The position numbers and the translations under genes are program-made. From positions 5,455,501-5,519,500 of the forward strand of contig NZ_CP059997.1 in NCBI RefSeq assembly GCF_018736145.1: a DNA stretch of 64,000 nucleotides, given 5' to 3'. Under the pieces are notes generated by a model. The model made no database searches. It worked only from the letters and a program-made list of their open reading frames with translations, and had not been told where the DNA came from. Below are positions 17,619-24,908 of the stretch, piece by piece. Within the stretch, counting starts at the first letter, position 1. Each line of letters starts with the position of its first letter. This DNA is from Amycolatopsis sp. CA-230715. GTDB lineage: Bacteria > Actinomycetota > Actinomycetes > Mycobacteriales > Pseudonocardiaceae.

Positions 17619-17700
17619 CCGCGGGGAACTGGCGCTGGTGACCAACGACGCGACCCGCACCGAGGAGCGCCAGTTCCCCGCGGCGCGCCGAAGGCGTGCC
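17619..17700. repeat. Covarying two-hairpin element, copy A
   Basis: Hairpin 1 has perfect 18-bp arms at 17619-17636 (CCGCGGGGAACTGGCGCT) and 17666-17683 (AGCGCCAGTTCCCCGCGG) around a 29-base loop. Hairpin 2 pairs GGCGCGCC (17682-17689) with GGCGTGCC (17693-17700), one G-T wobble, around a GAA triloop. Copy B at 32914-32995 has the same architecture; its arms differ at four positions, each compensated on the opposite arm, while the loop differs at only two bases. Similarity continues through CACCGTGCCC, which here includes the SARP GTG start. No T-tract follows, so it is not a simple terminator. Both copies lie upstream of a DUF222/HNH gene. Confidence 0.85.
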
Positions 17701-17713
17701 GTAAAATCGCACC

Positions 17714-20644
17714 GTGCCCCGAAAACCCGGCATCATCCGCATACTGGGCCCAACCAAGATCGACGAGACCCCTGTAGGCGGCCCAGGCCTACGAGCCCTA
17801 CTCGCCCGCCTAGCGCTGAACCCCGGACGAACGATCCCCGCCACCACCCTCATAGACGACCTCTACGGCAACACCCCACCCGAAGGCGCCCCCGACGCCA
17901 TCAGATCCCAAGTCTCACGGCTGCGAAAAAACATCGCAGTCGAGTTCACCTCCACCGGATACCGACTAGCCATCGACGAAACCCAAGTAGACGCAACCAA
18001 GTTCGAAAACCTACTAGCACAAGCCAAAACCACGAACAACGAGGCGCTACTGGACGAAGCCCTAGCCCTCTGGCAAGGCCCAGCACTAGCCGACATCACC
18101 GCCCCGTTCGCCGCCCCCGTCGCGACCCGCCTGACCGAACTAAAACTCACCGCCACGGAAGACAAAGCCGAAGCCTCACTAGCGCGAGGCGCGCCCGACA
18201 TCACGACCCTGCGCGAACTGGTCGACCACCACCCACTCCGCGAACGAGCCGCAGCCCTCCTCATGAGAGCGCTGGCAGCCCAAGGACGGCAAGCCGAAGC
18301 ACTCACCATCTTCGACCGAACCAAACGAGCACTGGCCACTGAACTAGGCATCGACCCCTCCGAAGACCTGGCCGCCGCCCACCTGGAAGTGCTCAGAGGA
18401 AACAAGCGTCGAACCCGGCTACCAGAGCCGATCAGCAGTTTGGTCGGCAGAACAACAGAACTGACGAAACTCACCGAGCTGCTTCGCGCAGCGAGACTGG
18501 TCACCGTGACCGGCCCCGGCGGAGTCGGCAAGACCCGCCTCGCGATCGAAGCCGCACGATCGCTCCCCGGCCGCGTCTGGTTCGTCGAACTGGCCCCGAC
18601 CACCGATATCCGGCAAGCAATCGCTGGAACACTGGGAATCCGTGACATGCGACGTCTGGACGCGGCATTGTCCGAACCGGACACCACGCTGGTACTGGAC
18701 AACTGCGAGCACGTCATCGAAGAATCCGCAGCGATCGCGGAACACCTTCTCACCACGTGCCCGGACCTCCGAATTCTGACCACGAGCCGAGAACCCCTCG
18801 ACATCACCGGCGAGCGCATCTGTCCACTCGCAACACTCGACGACGACGCGTCCACGAGGCTGTTCCGCGAACGATCAATCCCCGGGACCGACCTCGACCC
18901 GGTTCTCCTGCACCAGGTCTGCACCGCACTGGACGGACTGCCGCTGGCGATCGAACTCGCCGCCGCCCGAACCAGAACCCTGCCGCTCGACGAACTGGCC
19001 ACCCGGCTCGACGACCGGTTCACCGTGCTCGCCAAGGGAGCGCGCACCGCGGAGCCGCGCCACCGATCCCTGCACGACGTCGTGGCATGGAGCTGGGAAC
19101 TGCTGTCGGACGCCGAGCGGACTGTCGCGTGTGGACTGTCCGTGTTCGCCGGTGGAGCGACACCCCGAGCCGTCGAAGCGGTGTGCGGCGACCCGGCGGA
19201 ACTTGTCGACAAATCACTGGTGGAACTCGTCGGCGGGCGGTACCGGATGCTCGAAACCATCCGAGCCTTCTGCGTGGACCACCAGACCGACCCGGAACCG
19301 GTGCGACGTCGACACGCGGAGTACTTCCTCGAATTCGCCCTGGGCAAGGATTCCGACCTGCGAGGCCACGCGCAGGCGGACGCGCTCGCCGCGTTCCGCG
19401 CCGAGCACGCCAACCTGGTAGCGGCACTGACTTGGGCCGTGGACACGGATCCCGTGCTCGCGCTCGACCTGGTCGCCGCACTGTCCTGGTACTGGTGGCT
19501 GGGCGGCATCCGAGGCGAAGCCGTCCCGTTCGCCGTCGACCTGCTGGCGAAGTTCGCGGACGGGCCGCCGCGCGACCGCGTCGAGGAGTACCTGCTGTGC
19601 GTGCTCGCCGCCGGTGAGCGCGCGGGAGTGCATCGCGAGCGCGGTGCGGAATTGCTGGGCGAACCCGGTCTGCGGCTGCGCCGCGTCTACATCCTGTTCC
19701 TCTGGTCGCTTTCGACGGCCCCGGTCGCCGTCGGTGCCACGCCGTCGCTCCCCACGGATCCGTGGTCGGTCGCTTTCGGACAGATGGGGGATGGGCTGAT
19801 CCATCTGTTCACCGGCGACCCGCGCGCGGCCGAAGCCGATTTCGGCCGCGCGGTGGACGGGTTCCGCGCGGTCGGGGACCGGTGGGCGGTCGCGAACGCG
19901 CTCGACCACCTGGCCGTTTTCGCGCGGTGGCGCGGTGAATACGACCGCGAACTCGCCATCCTCGACGAGGCCGTCGAATCGATGGCCCGGTTCGGTTCGG
20001 CCGAGGACGCGGCCGAACTGCGCTGCCGCCACGCCGCCGCGCTCGCACGGGTCGGTGACCGCGACGGAGCGCGCGCGGAACTCGAGGTCGCCGCCGTGCA
20101 GGCCGGGCGGATCGGCGTCCAGCGAGCGCTCGCGCACTGCGGCCTCGGCGACCTGGCCCGGCTCGACGGTGACCTGGTCGCTGCCACGAGCTGGTACGAG
20201 CGGGCGCTGGCGGAATCCGACGAGCCGTCGGTGGCGGCAGAGGCGACGCGATCGGCCGCTTTCGTCGGACTCGGCCGCATCGCCTTGGCCGAGCATGACA
20301 CCGAAAGGGCCAGGTCGTGCCACGAGCAAGCGCTTGCGGTCGCACTGCGGCGCGGGAATCGGCCGGTGGCAGCCGCCGCGATCGAAGCGCTCGCCGAAGT
20401 CGAGCAGGACGCCGCGCGCTCCGCGATGTTGCTCGGCACCGCGACGGCGGTGCGCGGCACGCGGTGGATCGGGAACGCCGACCTGGACCGGCTCGCCGGC
20501 CGGGTCCGCGCCGAACTCGGCTCCGCACGGTTCGCCGCGCTGGTCACGGCCGCCGCCGCGCGGTCAGGGGAGGAGGCGCTGACGGCCGCCGTCAGCGATC
20601 GGTTCGTGCTCGGTTCGCCGACGCGGCCATCGTCGCCGCTATGA
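17714..20644 (+). CDS. AfsR/SARP-type regulator: wHTH-BTAD-NB-ARC-TPR
   Basis: A 976-residue pathway-type activator. Residues about 5-90 form an OmpR-like winged helix (LRALLARLALNPGRTIPATT, then SQVSRLRKNI). About 95-235 is the bacterial transcriptional activation domain. About 245-500 is an NB-ARC/STAND ATPase with Walker A GPGGVGKT (about 267-274), Walker B-like TLVLDNCEHV and GLPLAIELAAARTR. About 640-960 is helical repeat/TPR. The GTG at 17714 is the first start and lies 14 bases after the hairpin element, with no clear ribosome site. Codon use is A/C-rich at third positions for the first 1.2 kb and normal thereafter. It couples to the next gene through an ATGA overlap. Its target is not identifiable. 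Confidence 0.85.
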   Translation: MPRKPGIIRILGPTKIDETPVGGPGLRALLARLALNPGRTIPATTLIDDLYGNTPPEGAPDAIRSQVSRLRKNIAVEFTSTGYRLAIDETQVDATKFENLLAQAKTTNNEALLDEALALWQGPALADITAPFAAPVATRLTELKLTATEDKAEASLARGAPDITTLRELVDHHPLRERAAALLMRALAAQGRQAEALTIFDRTKRALATELGIDPSEDLAAAHLEVLRGNKRRTRLPEPISSLVGRTTELTKLTELLRAARLVTVTGPGGVGKTRLAIEAARSLPGRVWFVELAPTTDIRQAIAGTLGIRDMRRLDAALSEPDTTLVLDNCEHVIEESAAIAEHLLTTCPDLRILTTSREPLDITGERICPLATLDDDASTRLFRERSIPGTDLDPVLLHQVCTALDGLPLAIELAAARTRTLPLDELATRLDDRFTVLAKGARTAEPRHRSLHDVVAWSWELLSDAERTVACGLSVFAGGATPRAVEAVCGDPAELVDKSLVELVGGRYRMLETIRAFCVDHQTDPEPVRRRHAEYFLEFALGKDSDLRGHAQADALAAFRAEHANLVAALTWAVDTDPVLALDLVAALSWYWWLGGIRGEAVPFAVDLLAKFADGPPRDRVEEYLLCVLAAGERAGVHRERGAELLGEPGLRLRRVYILFLWSLSTAPVAVGATPSLPTDPWSVAFGQMGDGLIHLFTGDPRAAEADFGRAVDGFRAVGDRWAVANALDHLAVFARWRGEYDRELAILDEAVESMARFGSAEDAAELRCRHAAALARVGDRDGARAELEVAAVQAGRIGVQRALAHCGLGDLARLDGDLVAATSWYERALAESDEPSVAAEATRSAAFVGLGRIALAEHDTERARSCHEQALAVALRRGNRPVAAAAIEALAEVEQDAARSAMLLGTATAVRGTRWIGNADLDRLAGRVRAELGSARFAALVTAAAARSGEEALTAAVSDRFVLGSPTRPSSPL

Positions 20645-21870
20645 CCACACCACAGCGAACCGTGCTCATCTCCGGCGCAGGCATCGCCGGGCCCGCACTC
20701 GCCTACTGGCTCGCCGAGTACGGCTTCTCCACGACCGTCGTCGAGACCGCGCCCGCACCGAGGCCGGGCGGGTACAAGGTGGACATCCGCGGCAAGGCCA
20801 TGGAAGTCGTCGCCAGAATGGGGCTGGAATCCGCGGTGCGCGCGCTCAGCACCGACATGCGGGGCGGCTCCGTAGTGGACGCCGCGGGACGGCCGGTGGC
20901 CACAATGGACGGTGCCACCATCGGTTTCCGCGCCGAAGGAGACGACGAAGTGCTGCGTGGCGATCTCGCTCGCCTGCTCCACGACACCACAAAGGACCGC
21001 GTCGAGTACCTGTTCGGCGACACGATCACCGCGCTCGAAGACCGCGACGACGGCGTGCGAGTGACCTTCGACCATGCCGCGGACCGCAGGTTCGACCTGG
21101 TGATCGGTGCCGACGGGCAGCATTCGCGCGTCCGCGCGCTCCGCTTCGGCGACGAGCGGCAGTTCACCAGGGACCTCGGGCACTGCGTTTCGGTGTTCGG
21201 GGTGCCGAACCATCTCGGCCTCGACCGGTGGGAGCTGGTGCACCACGCCCCCGGCCGCATGGTGAACGTGTACAGCACCGCTGCCGACGACGAAGCGAAG
21301 GCCGCGTTCTACTTCGCGTCCCCGCCGCGGTTCGACCATGGCGACACGGCGGCGCAGCGCCGGATCGTCGCCGAGGTGTTCGACGGTATGGGCTGGGAGG
21401 TGCCGCGGCTGCTGGCGTCCCTTCCGGACACGGCCGACTTCTACTTCGACGCGCTCGCCGTGATCGAAATGCCGAGCTGGTCGCGCGGACGGGTCGCGCT
21501 GGTCGGCGACGCCGCGTACGGCGCGTCCCCCGCGGCGGGCCAGGGCACCAGCTTGGCGCTCGTCGGTGCGTACGTGCTCGCGGGAGAACTGGCCACGGCC
21601 GGGCACGCCACCGCGTTCGGCGCCTACGCGGCGCGGATGCGGGATTTCGTGGTGCGCAACCAGAAACTGGCCGCCAACGTCAAGCGCATGGTGCCGCGTT
21701 CGCGGACGCAGATCCGGGTGCAGACGGCCATGATGCGGATCGGGCCGCGCCTGCCGGGGACGAGCTTCGTGATGAGGAAGGTGGTCGAGCAGATCAGCTC
21801 GACCGCGAACGCGATCGAGCTGCCCGACTACCGCGCCGCTACGCGAACAGCTTCTGCACGAAGGAAATGA
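20641..21870 (+). CDS. FAD-dependent aromatic monooxygenase
   Basis: A 409-residue class A flavoprotein monooxygenase of the PHBH/TetX type, which hydroxylates aromatic or polyketide-like substrates with NAD(P)H and O2. It has the N-terminal ADP-binding motif GAGIAGPALAYWLAEYG, the DLVIGADGQHSRVR motif and the FAD-ribityl motif ALVGDAAYGASPAAGQG. The ATG overlaps the SARP stop (ATGA), so translation is coupled to the regulator. TetX-like members also inactivate antibiotics, so a resistance or detoxification role is possible. Its 3' end overlaps the converging small membrane gene by 32 bases. Confidence 0.85.
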   Translation: MTTPQRTVLISGAGIAGPALAYWLAEYGFSTTVVETAPAPRPGGYKVDIRGKAMEVVARMGLESAVRALSTDMRGGSVVDAAGRPVATMDGATIGFRAEGDDEVLRGDLARLLHDTTKDRVEYLFGDTITALEDRDDGVRVTFDHAADRRFDLVIGADGQHSRVRALRFGDERQFTRDLGHCVSVFGVPNHLGLDRWELVHHAPGRMVNVYSTAADDEAKAAFYFASPPRFDHGDTAAQRRIVAEVFDGMGWEVPRLLASLPDTADFYFDALAVIEMPSWSRGRVALVGDAAYGASPAAGQGTSLALVGAYVLAGELATAGHATAFGAYAARMRDFVVRNQKLAANVKRMVPRSRTQIRVQTAMMRIGPRLPGTSFVMRKVVEQISSTANAIELPDYRAATRTASARRK

Positions 21871-21994
21871 TGCTTTCCGCCGCGGAGCGCAGCCACTCGA
21901 TGATGTTGTTGACGAGACCGGCCGACTGGCCGGGGTGGACGATGACGAAGAACAAGATCAAGACCACGGCCAGGATCCCGATGACCTTCCCCAT
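21839..21994 (-). CDS. Small single-span membrane protein
   Basis: A 51-residue protein starting at the ATG at 21994, which is preceded by GGGAGGGG. Residues 3-17 are a strongly hydrophobic membrane span (VIGILAVVLILFFVIV), followed by an HPGQSAGLV turn and an amphipathic helix (IIEWLRSAAESIISFVQKLF) typical of small peptides that lie along the inner leaflet. I know similar tiny actinobacterial proteins, but none with an assigned function. Its last 32 bases are antisense to the end of the monooxygenase gene. Confidence 0.65.
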   Translation of the reverse strand: MGKVIGILAVVLILFFVIVHPGQSAGLVNNIIEWLRSAAESIISFVQKLFA

Positions 21995-22101
21995 GACCCC
22001 TCCCTTCCCAGTCGTCCCGACCTTACCGCGATTCGGGTGCCTGAACACACACCGCGAGCAATCTTGCCGGTATTGCCCAGTTCTGGTCGCCCTATGTGTC
22101 C

Positions 22102-22689
22102 TTAAGACTGCGCTGAGCTAACACTGGGATCTCGTCCGCAGTACGCGACGAGCCGGTCACTCGGCGACGCGCCGGTGGACACCGCCACCGGCAGCCCGAA
22201 CCGGTGTGGACGGTCTACATCGGACACGAAGAGTGGCGCGAGGTCGAGCAGCTCCCCGGCGAGCGCGTCCGGTACCGGCCGGGGCGCCGCGCAGCTCCAC
22301 GCGATGTCCCAGCCGTGCACGGCGATCTCGAGCGCGCCCGCGCAGGTCACGACGCCCGCGGTGAGCGAATGGTCCTCAATGGACACCGTGCCGCGTCCAG
22401 GATCCGCCCAGGCGCCGATCAGCAGTCTCGCCCGGTCGCGGACCGCGGCCACCGGGTCGTCACCGGCGCCGGTCGGCGCGGTCATCGGGACGTGCCCGGT
22501 TTCGGCCGCTTCGTGCAGCGCGGTGAGGGAATCCGCGAGGTGCGCCAGCAGCGCGCGCAGATCCCACTGACGGCACGGCGTTCGTTCGCGCAGCGCGGCC
22601 GGGTCGGCCAGCGCGAGCGAACCGAGGACGTAGGTGACGGCGCGTTCCAGCAGCGCGACACCGTCCATCACGGCGGGTTCGCGGCGCAT
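22102..22689 (-). CDS. TIGR03086/DinB-like maleylpyruvate isomerase-family protein
   Basis: A 195-residue four-helix protein of the mycothiol-dependent maleylpyruvate isomerase/DinB superfamily. It has the N-terminal helix MDGVALLERAVTYVLGSLA, then TPCRQWDLRALLAHLADS (the conserved W-DLR-L-AH metal/thiol helix), then CAGALEIAVHGWDIAWSC with the conserved E-H-WD. The start at 22689 overlaps the sigma-factor stop (TGATG), so the two are translationally coupled. This pairing suggests a modulatory or stress-response role. The enzymatic activity is unproven for this subfamily. Confidence 0.75.
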   Translation of the reverse strand: MRREPAVMDGVALLERAVTYVLGSLALADPAALRERTPCRQWDLRALLAHLADSLTALHEAAETGHVPMTAPTGAGDDPVAAVRDRARLLIGAWADPGRGTVSIEDHSLTAGVVTCAGALEIAVHGWDIAWSCAAPRPVPDALAGELLDLAPLFVSDVDRPHRFGLPVAVSTGASPSDRLVAYCGRDPSVSSAQS

Positions 22690-23672
22690 CAGTTCGCGGG
22701 CTCGCGGTCGGCGGGAAGGCTCTCCGGAAGGGCGAACTTCGAGAACAGCGCGACGTCGAGGAACGTGCCGACATGGCTGATTCCGACCGCGGTGATGGTG
22801 AAGACCTGCAGGTTGAACGCGTGGAAGTCGCCGTCGGGGCCGCGGAGGTAGATGGCGACGCCCGGCTGGCCGTTGGCCTCGATCGGCAGCAGCCGGAGAT
22901 CGCCTGCCTCGCCGGGACAGTGCAGCGAGAGGTGCCGCCCGACGGCTTCGGGCCCCAGATACCAGTTGCCGAACGGCGGCATCTCCCACACCACGTCGGC
23001 GGTGCACAGCTCGACGATCGCGGCGACGTCCTTGCGTTCCATCGCCGCCGAATACCGGTCGAGCAGCGCGCGCTGCTCGGCGTCGGTCGGCTCGGTCACG
23101 CTGTCTTCGGACGGGCGGACCTGCGCCAGCCGCACCCGGGCGCGCTGCAGGATGCTGTTCACCGCCGCCGTGCTGGTGCCGACCGCGTCGGCGACCTCGG
23201 CCGCGCGCCACTGGAGTACGTCGCGCAGGACGAGCACCGCGCGCTGGCGCGGCGGCAGGTGCTGCAGGGCGGCGACGAGCGCGAGGCGCAGGGATTCCCG
23301 GGACCCGACGACCGACGCGGGATCGGTCATCCGGTCGGGGATCGGTTCGAGCCAAGGGATTTCGCCCTGTTCGATCAGCTCGTCACCGGGGTCAGAGCTG
23401 CCGCCGAGCCCGGTCGGCATCGGGCGGCGCGACCGCCCTTCGAGCGCGGTCAGGCAAGCGCTCGTCGCGATCCGGTACAGCCAGGTGCGCAGCGAAGACC
23501 GGCCCTCGAAGCGGTCGTAACCGCGCCAGGCGCGGAGGTAGGTCTCCTGCACGAGGTCCTCGGCGTCGTGGACCGAACCGAGCATCCGGTAGCAGTGCGC
23601 CATCAGTTCGCGGCGGTACGGGTCCGCCTTGTCGAGGAAATCGCCGTCCACCGGGCTGAGCATAGGTCGCAT
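22689..23672 (-). CDS. ECF sigma factor with C-terminal SnoaL-like domain
   Basis: A 327-residue extracytoplasmic-function sigma factor. Region 2 is at about 15-85 (ELMAHCYRMLGSVHDAEDLV, then YLRAWRGYDRFEGRSSLRTW), region 4 at about 130-185 (LQHLPPRQRAVLVLRDVLQW, then DAVGTSTAAVNSILQRAR), and a SnoaL/NTF2-like domain at about 205-320 (ERKDVAAIVELCTADVVWEM). Sigma factors of this SigG/TIGR02960 type carry the NTF2-like domain as a built-in activity switch and often have no separate anti-sigma factor. It is the first gene of a two-gene operon with the DinB-like protein. Confidence 0.9.
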   Translation of the reverse strand: MRPMLSPVDGDFLDKADPYRRELMAHCYRMLGSVHDAEDLVQETYLRAWRGYDRFEGRSSLRTWLYRIATSACLTALEGRSRRPMPTGLGGSSDPGDELIEQGEIPWLEPIPDRMTDPASVVGSRESLRLALVAALQHLPPRQRAVLVLRDVLQWRAAEVADAVGTSTAAVNSILQRARVRLAQVRPSEDSVTEPTDAEQRALLDRYSAAMERKDVAAIVELCTADVVWEMPPFGNWYLGPEAVGRHLSLHCPGEAGDLRLLPIEANGQPGVAIYLRGPDGDFHAFNLQVFTITAVGISHVGTFLDVALFSKFALPESLPADREPAN

Positions 23673-23825
23673 ACCGGTACTGACCGGGCGGAGCGGCGAA
23701 AGTCATCGGTGCGCGCCGAAATAACGCGAACGGCCTAATCCTCGCCGTGAATGTCGAGTTGGGCCATGCCGCTACGACGTAACTGTGATGGTGGCGCCCG
23801 CCGCCGGGGACGGAGCGTGGTGGCG

Positions 23826-24758
23826 ATGGAGGAACGTGACCGGGTGCGGACGCTCTTCGCGTGCTGCCATCCGTCACTCGGCCGCGAGGCGAGGGTGGCG
23901 CTCACCCTGCGGCTCGCGTGCGGGGTGGAGATCGCCGACATCGCACGGGTGTTCCTGGTGCCGGAGCAGGTCATGGCCGCACGGCTCGCCGACGCCACGC
24001 GGGCGAAGGAGCGCCTGCCGGACCGGATGCCGTTCGGCGCGGAGCTGCCGGAGCGGCTCGACGCGGTGCTCGACGTCGTCCACCTGCTCTACACGACCGG
24101 GCACACCGCCACCGAGGGTGACGTGCTGGTGCGCGGCGATGTCGTGGCGCTCGCCGTCGAGCTGGCCGAGGCGCTGCACGAGCTGATGCCGGACGAGGTC
24201 GAGGTCCGTGGCCTGCTGGCGCTGCTGCTGGTCACCGACGCCAGGCGCGCGGCGAGGACGGACGGCGAGGGCAGGCTGGTGACGCTGGAGGACCAGGACC
24301 GCGCCACGTGGGACCGCGCCGCGATCGACGAGGGACGGCGGCTGGTCGCCGGCGCGCTGCGGGCGGGACGTCCCGGCCGGTTCACCCTGCAGGCGGCGAT
24401 CGCCACCGTGCACGCGAGCGCGCCGAGCTTCGCGCGCACCGACTGGTCGCAGATCGTGGTGCTGTACGACGAACTGCTCGAAGCGTGGCCCTCCCCGGTT
24501 GTGGCGCTCAACCGGGCGATCGCGCTCGGCATGGCCGACGGCCCGGCCGCCGCGCTGGCGGAGCTGGACGCGCTCGACCGGGACGGCGCACTGGCCGGGT
24601 ACCGCTACCTGCCCGCCGCGCGGGCTGACATGCTGCGCAGGCTCGGCCGCCACGCCGAAGCCGCGGCGGCGTACCGGGATGCGTTGGCGCTGCAGGGAAA
24701 CGGGCCGGAACGGGAGTTCCTGCTCGGTAGGCTCGCCGAGGTGGTGGCGCGCGCTTGA
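23826..24758 (+). CDS. ECF42-like sigma factor homologue lacking region 2
   Basis: A 310-residue protein matching the C-terminal three quarters of ECF42-type sigma factors: region 4 (TLFACCHPSLGREARVALTL, then EIADIARVFLVPEQVMAARL), the DUF6596 middle (LDAVLDVVHLLYTTGHTATE) and the helical-repeat tail (DWSQIVVLYDELLEAWPSPV). Normal members have about 100 further residues of region 2 before ACCHP. Here the only upstream codons (ATG at 23826, or GTG/ATG up to 75 bases earlier) encode an unrelated Arg-rich stretch, and the divergent sigma gene begins only 153 bases away. The protein therefore cannot bind a -10 element in the usual way. It is either a decaying gene or an accessory factor. Confidence 0.7.
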   Translation: MEERDRVRTLFACCHPSLGREARVALTLRLACGVEIADIARVFLVPEQVMAARLADATRAKERLPDRMPFGAELPERLDAVLDVVHLLYTTGHTATEGDVLVRGDVVALAVELAEALHELMPDEVEVRGLLALLLVTDARRAARTDGEGRLVTLEDQDRATWDRAAIDEGRRLVAGALRAGRPGRFTLQAAIATVHASAPSFARTDWSQIVVLYDELLEAWPSPVVALNRAIALGMADGPAAALAELDALDRDGALAGYRYLPAARADMLRRLGRHAEAAAAYRDALALQGNGPEREFLLGRLAEVVARA

Positions 24759-24810
24759 CAGCTGTGCCAGAATTTTTGGTGATGTGCTGGAGCATCCCGG
24801 CACGGGTCGG

Positions 24811-24900
24811 AGCCGAGAGGCGCTGCGACGGACCTCGGTCCGCCACGCTCGGCTCGCCGCGACCTCCCGTTTCAAGGGCGCCTCCTTTTTCCGAAGGAGG
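24811..24900 (+). ncRNA. SAH riboswitch controlling ahcY, with anti-Shine-Dalgarno
   Basis: The leader matches the S-adenosylhomocysteine riboswitch consensus as I remember it. GCCGAG (24812-24817) pairs with CTCGGC (24848-24853) around GGCGCTGCGACGGACC and the hairpin CGGAC-CTCG-GTCCG (24829-24842). CAAGGGCGC follows. GAGGCGC (24817-24823) can pair with GCGCCTC (24878-24884). The same 3' strand overlaps CCTCCTT (24881-24887), which otherwise pairs with the ribosome site AAGGAGG (24894-24900). Ligand binding would thus free the ribosome site: an ON switch, as expected for an SAH-recycling gene. The ahcY start is 9 bases downstream. Confidence 0.85.
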
Positions 24901-24908
24901 CAGTTTTC

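Larger units (their letters stand above)
17388..17713. other. Intergenic stretch between HNH and SARP genes, G-poor on + strand
   Basis: A 326-base gap that shows no convincing gene. From about 17440 to 17610 the + strand is dominated by C and A (for example CAACACGACAACATCC) with very few Gs, unlike flanking DNA. It contains the HNH promoter box at one end, a small inverted repeat (ACTGAC and GTCAGT, 17440-17458) and, at the other end, the covarying hairpin element that runs up to 14 bases before the SARP start codon. Confidence 0.6.

Noticed and set aside
17619..17700. Hairpin as an integron attC site or a simple transcription terminator
   Set aside because: The arms lack the RYYYAAC/GTTRRRY core sites expected of attC, no integrase is near, and neither hairpin is followed by a T-run. 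Copy A lies upstream of a start codon rather than after a gene end.
17605..17712. A reading frame through both hairpin copies encodes a similar peptide (LVTND-TRTEERQ and ARRRRA)
   Set aside because: The arm differences change amino acids (for example Trp for Gly, Gln for Glu, Pro for Ala) while preserving base pairing, there is no start or ribosome site, and copy B stops at once. Pairing explains the pattern better than protein selection.
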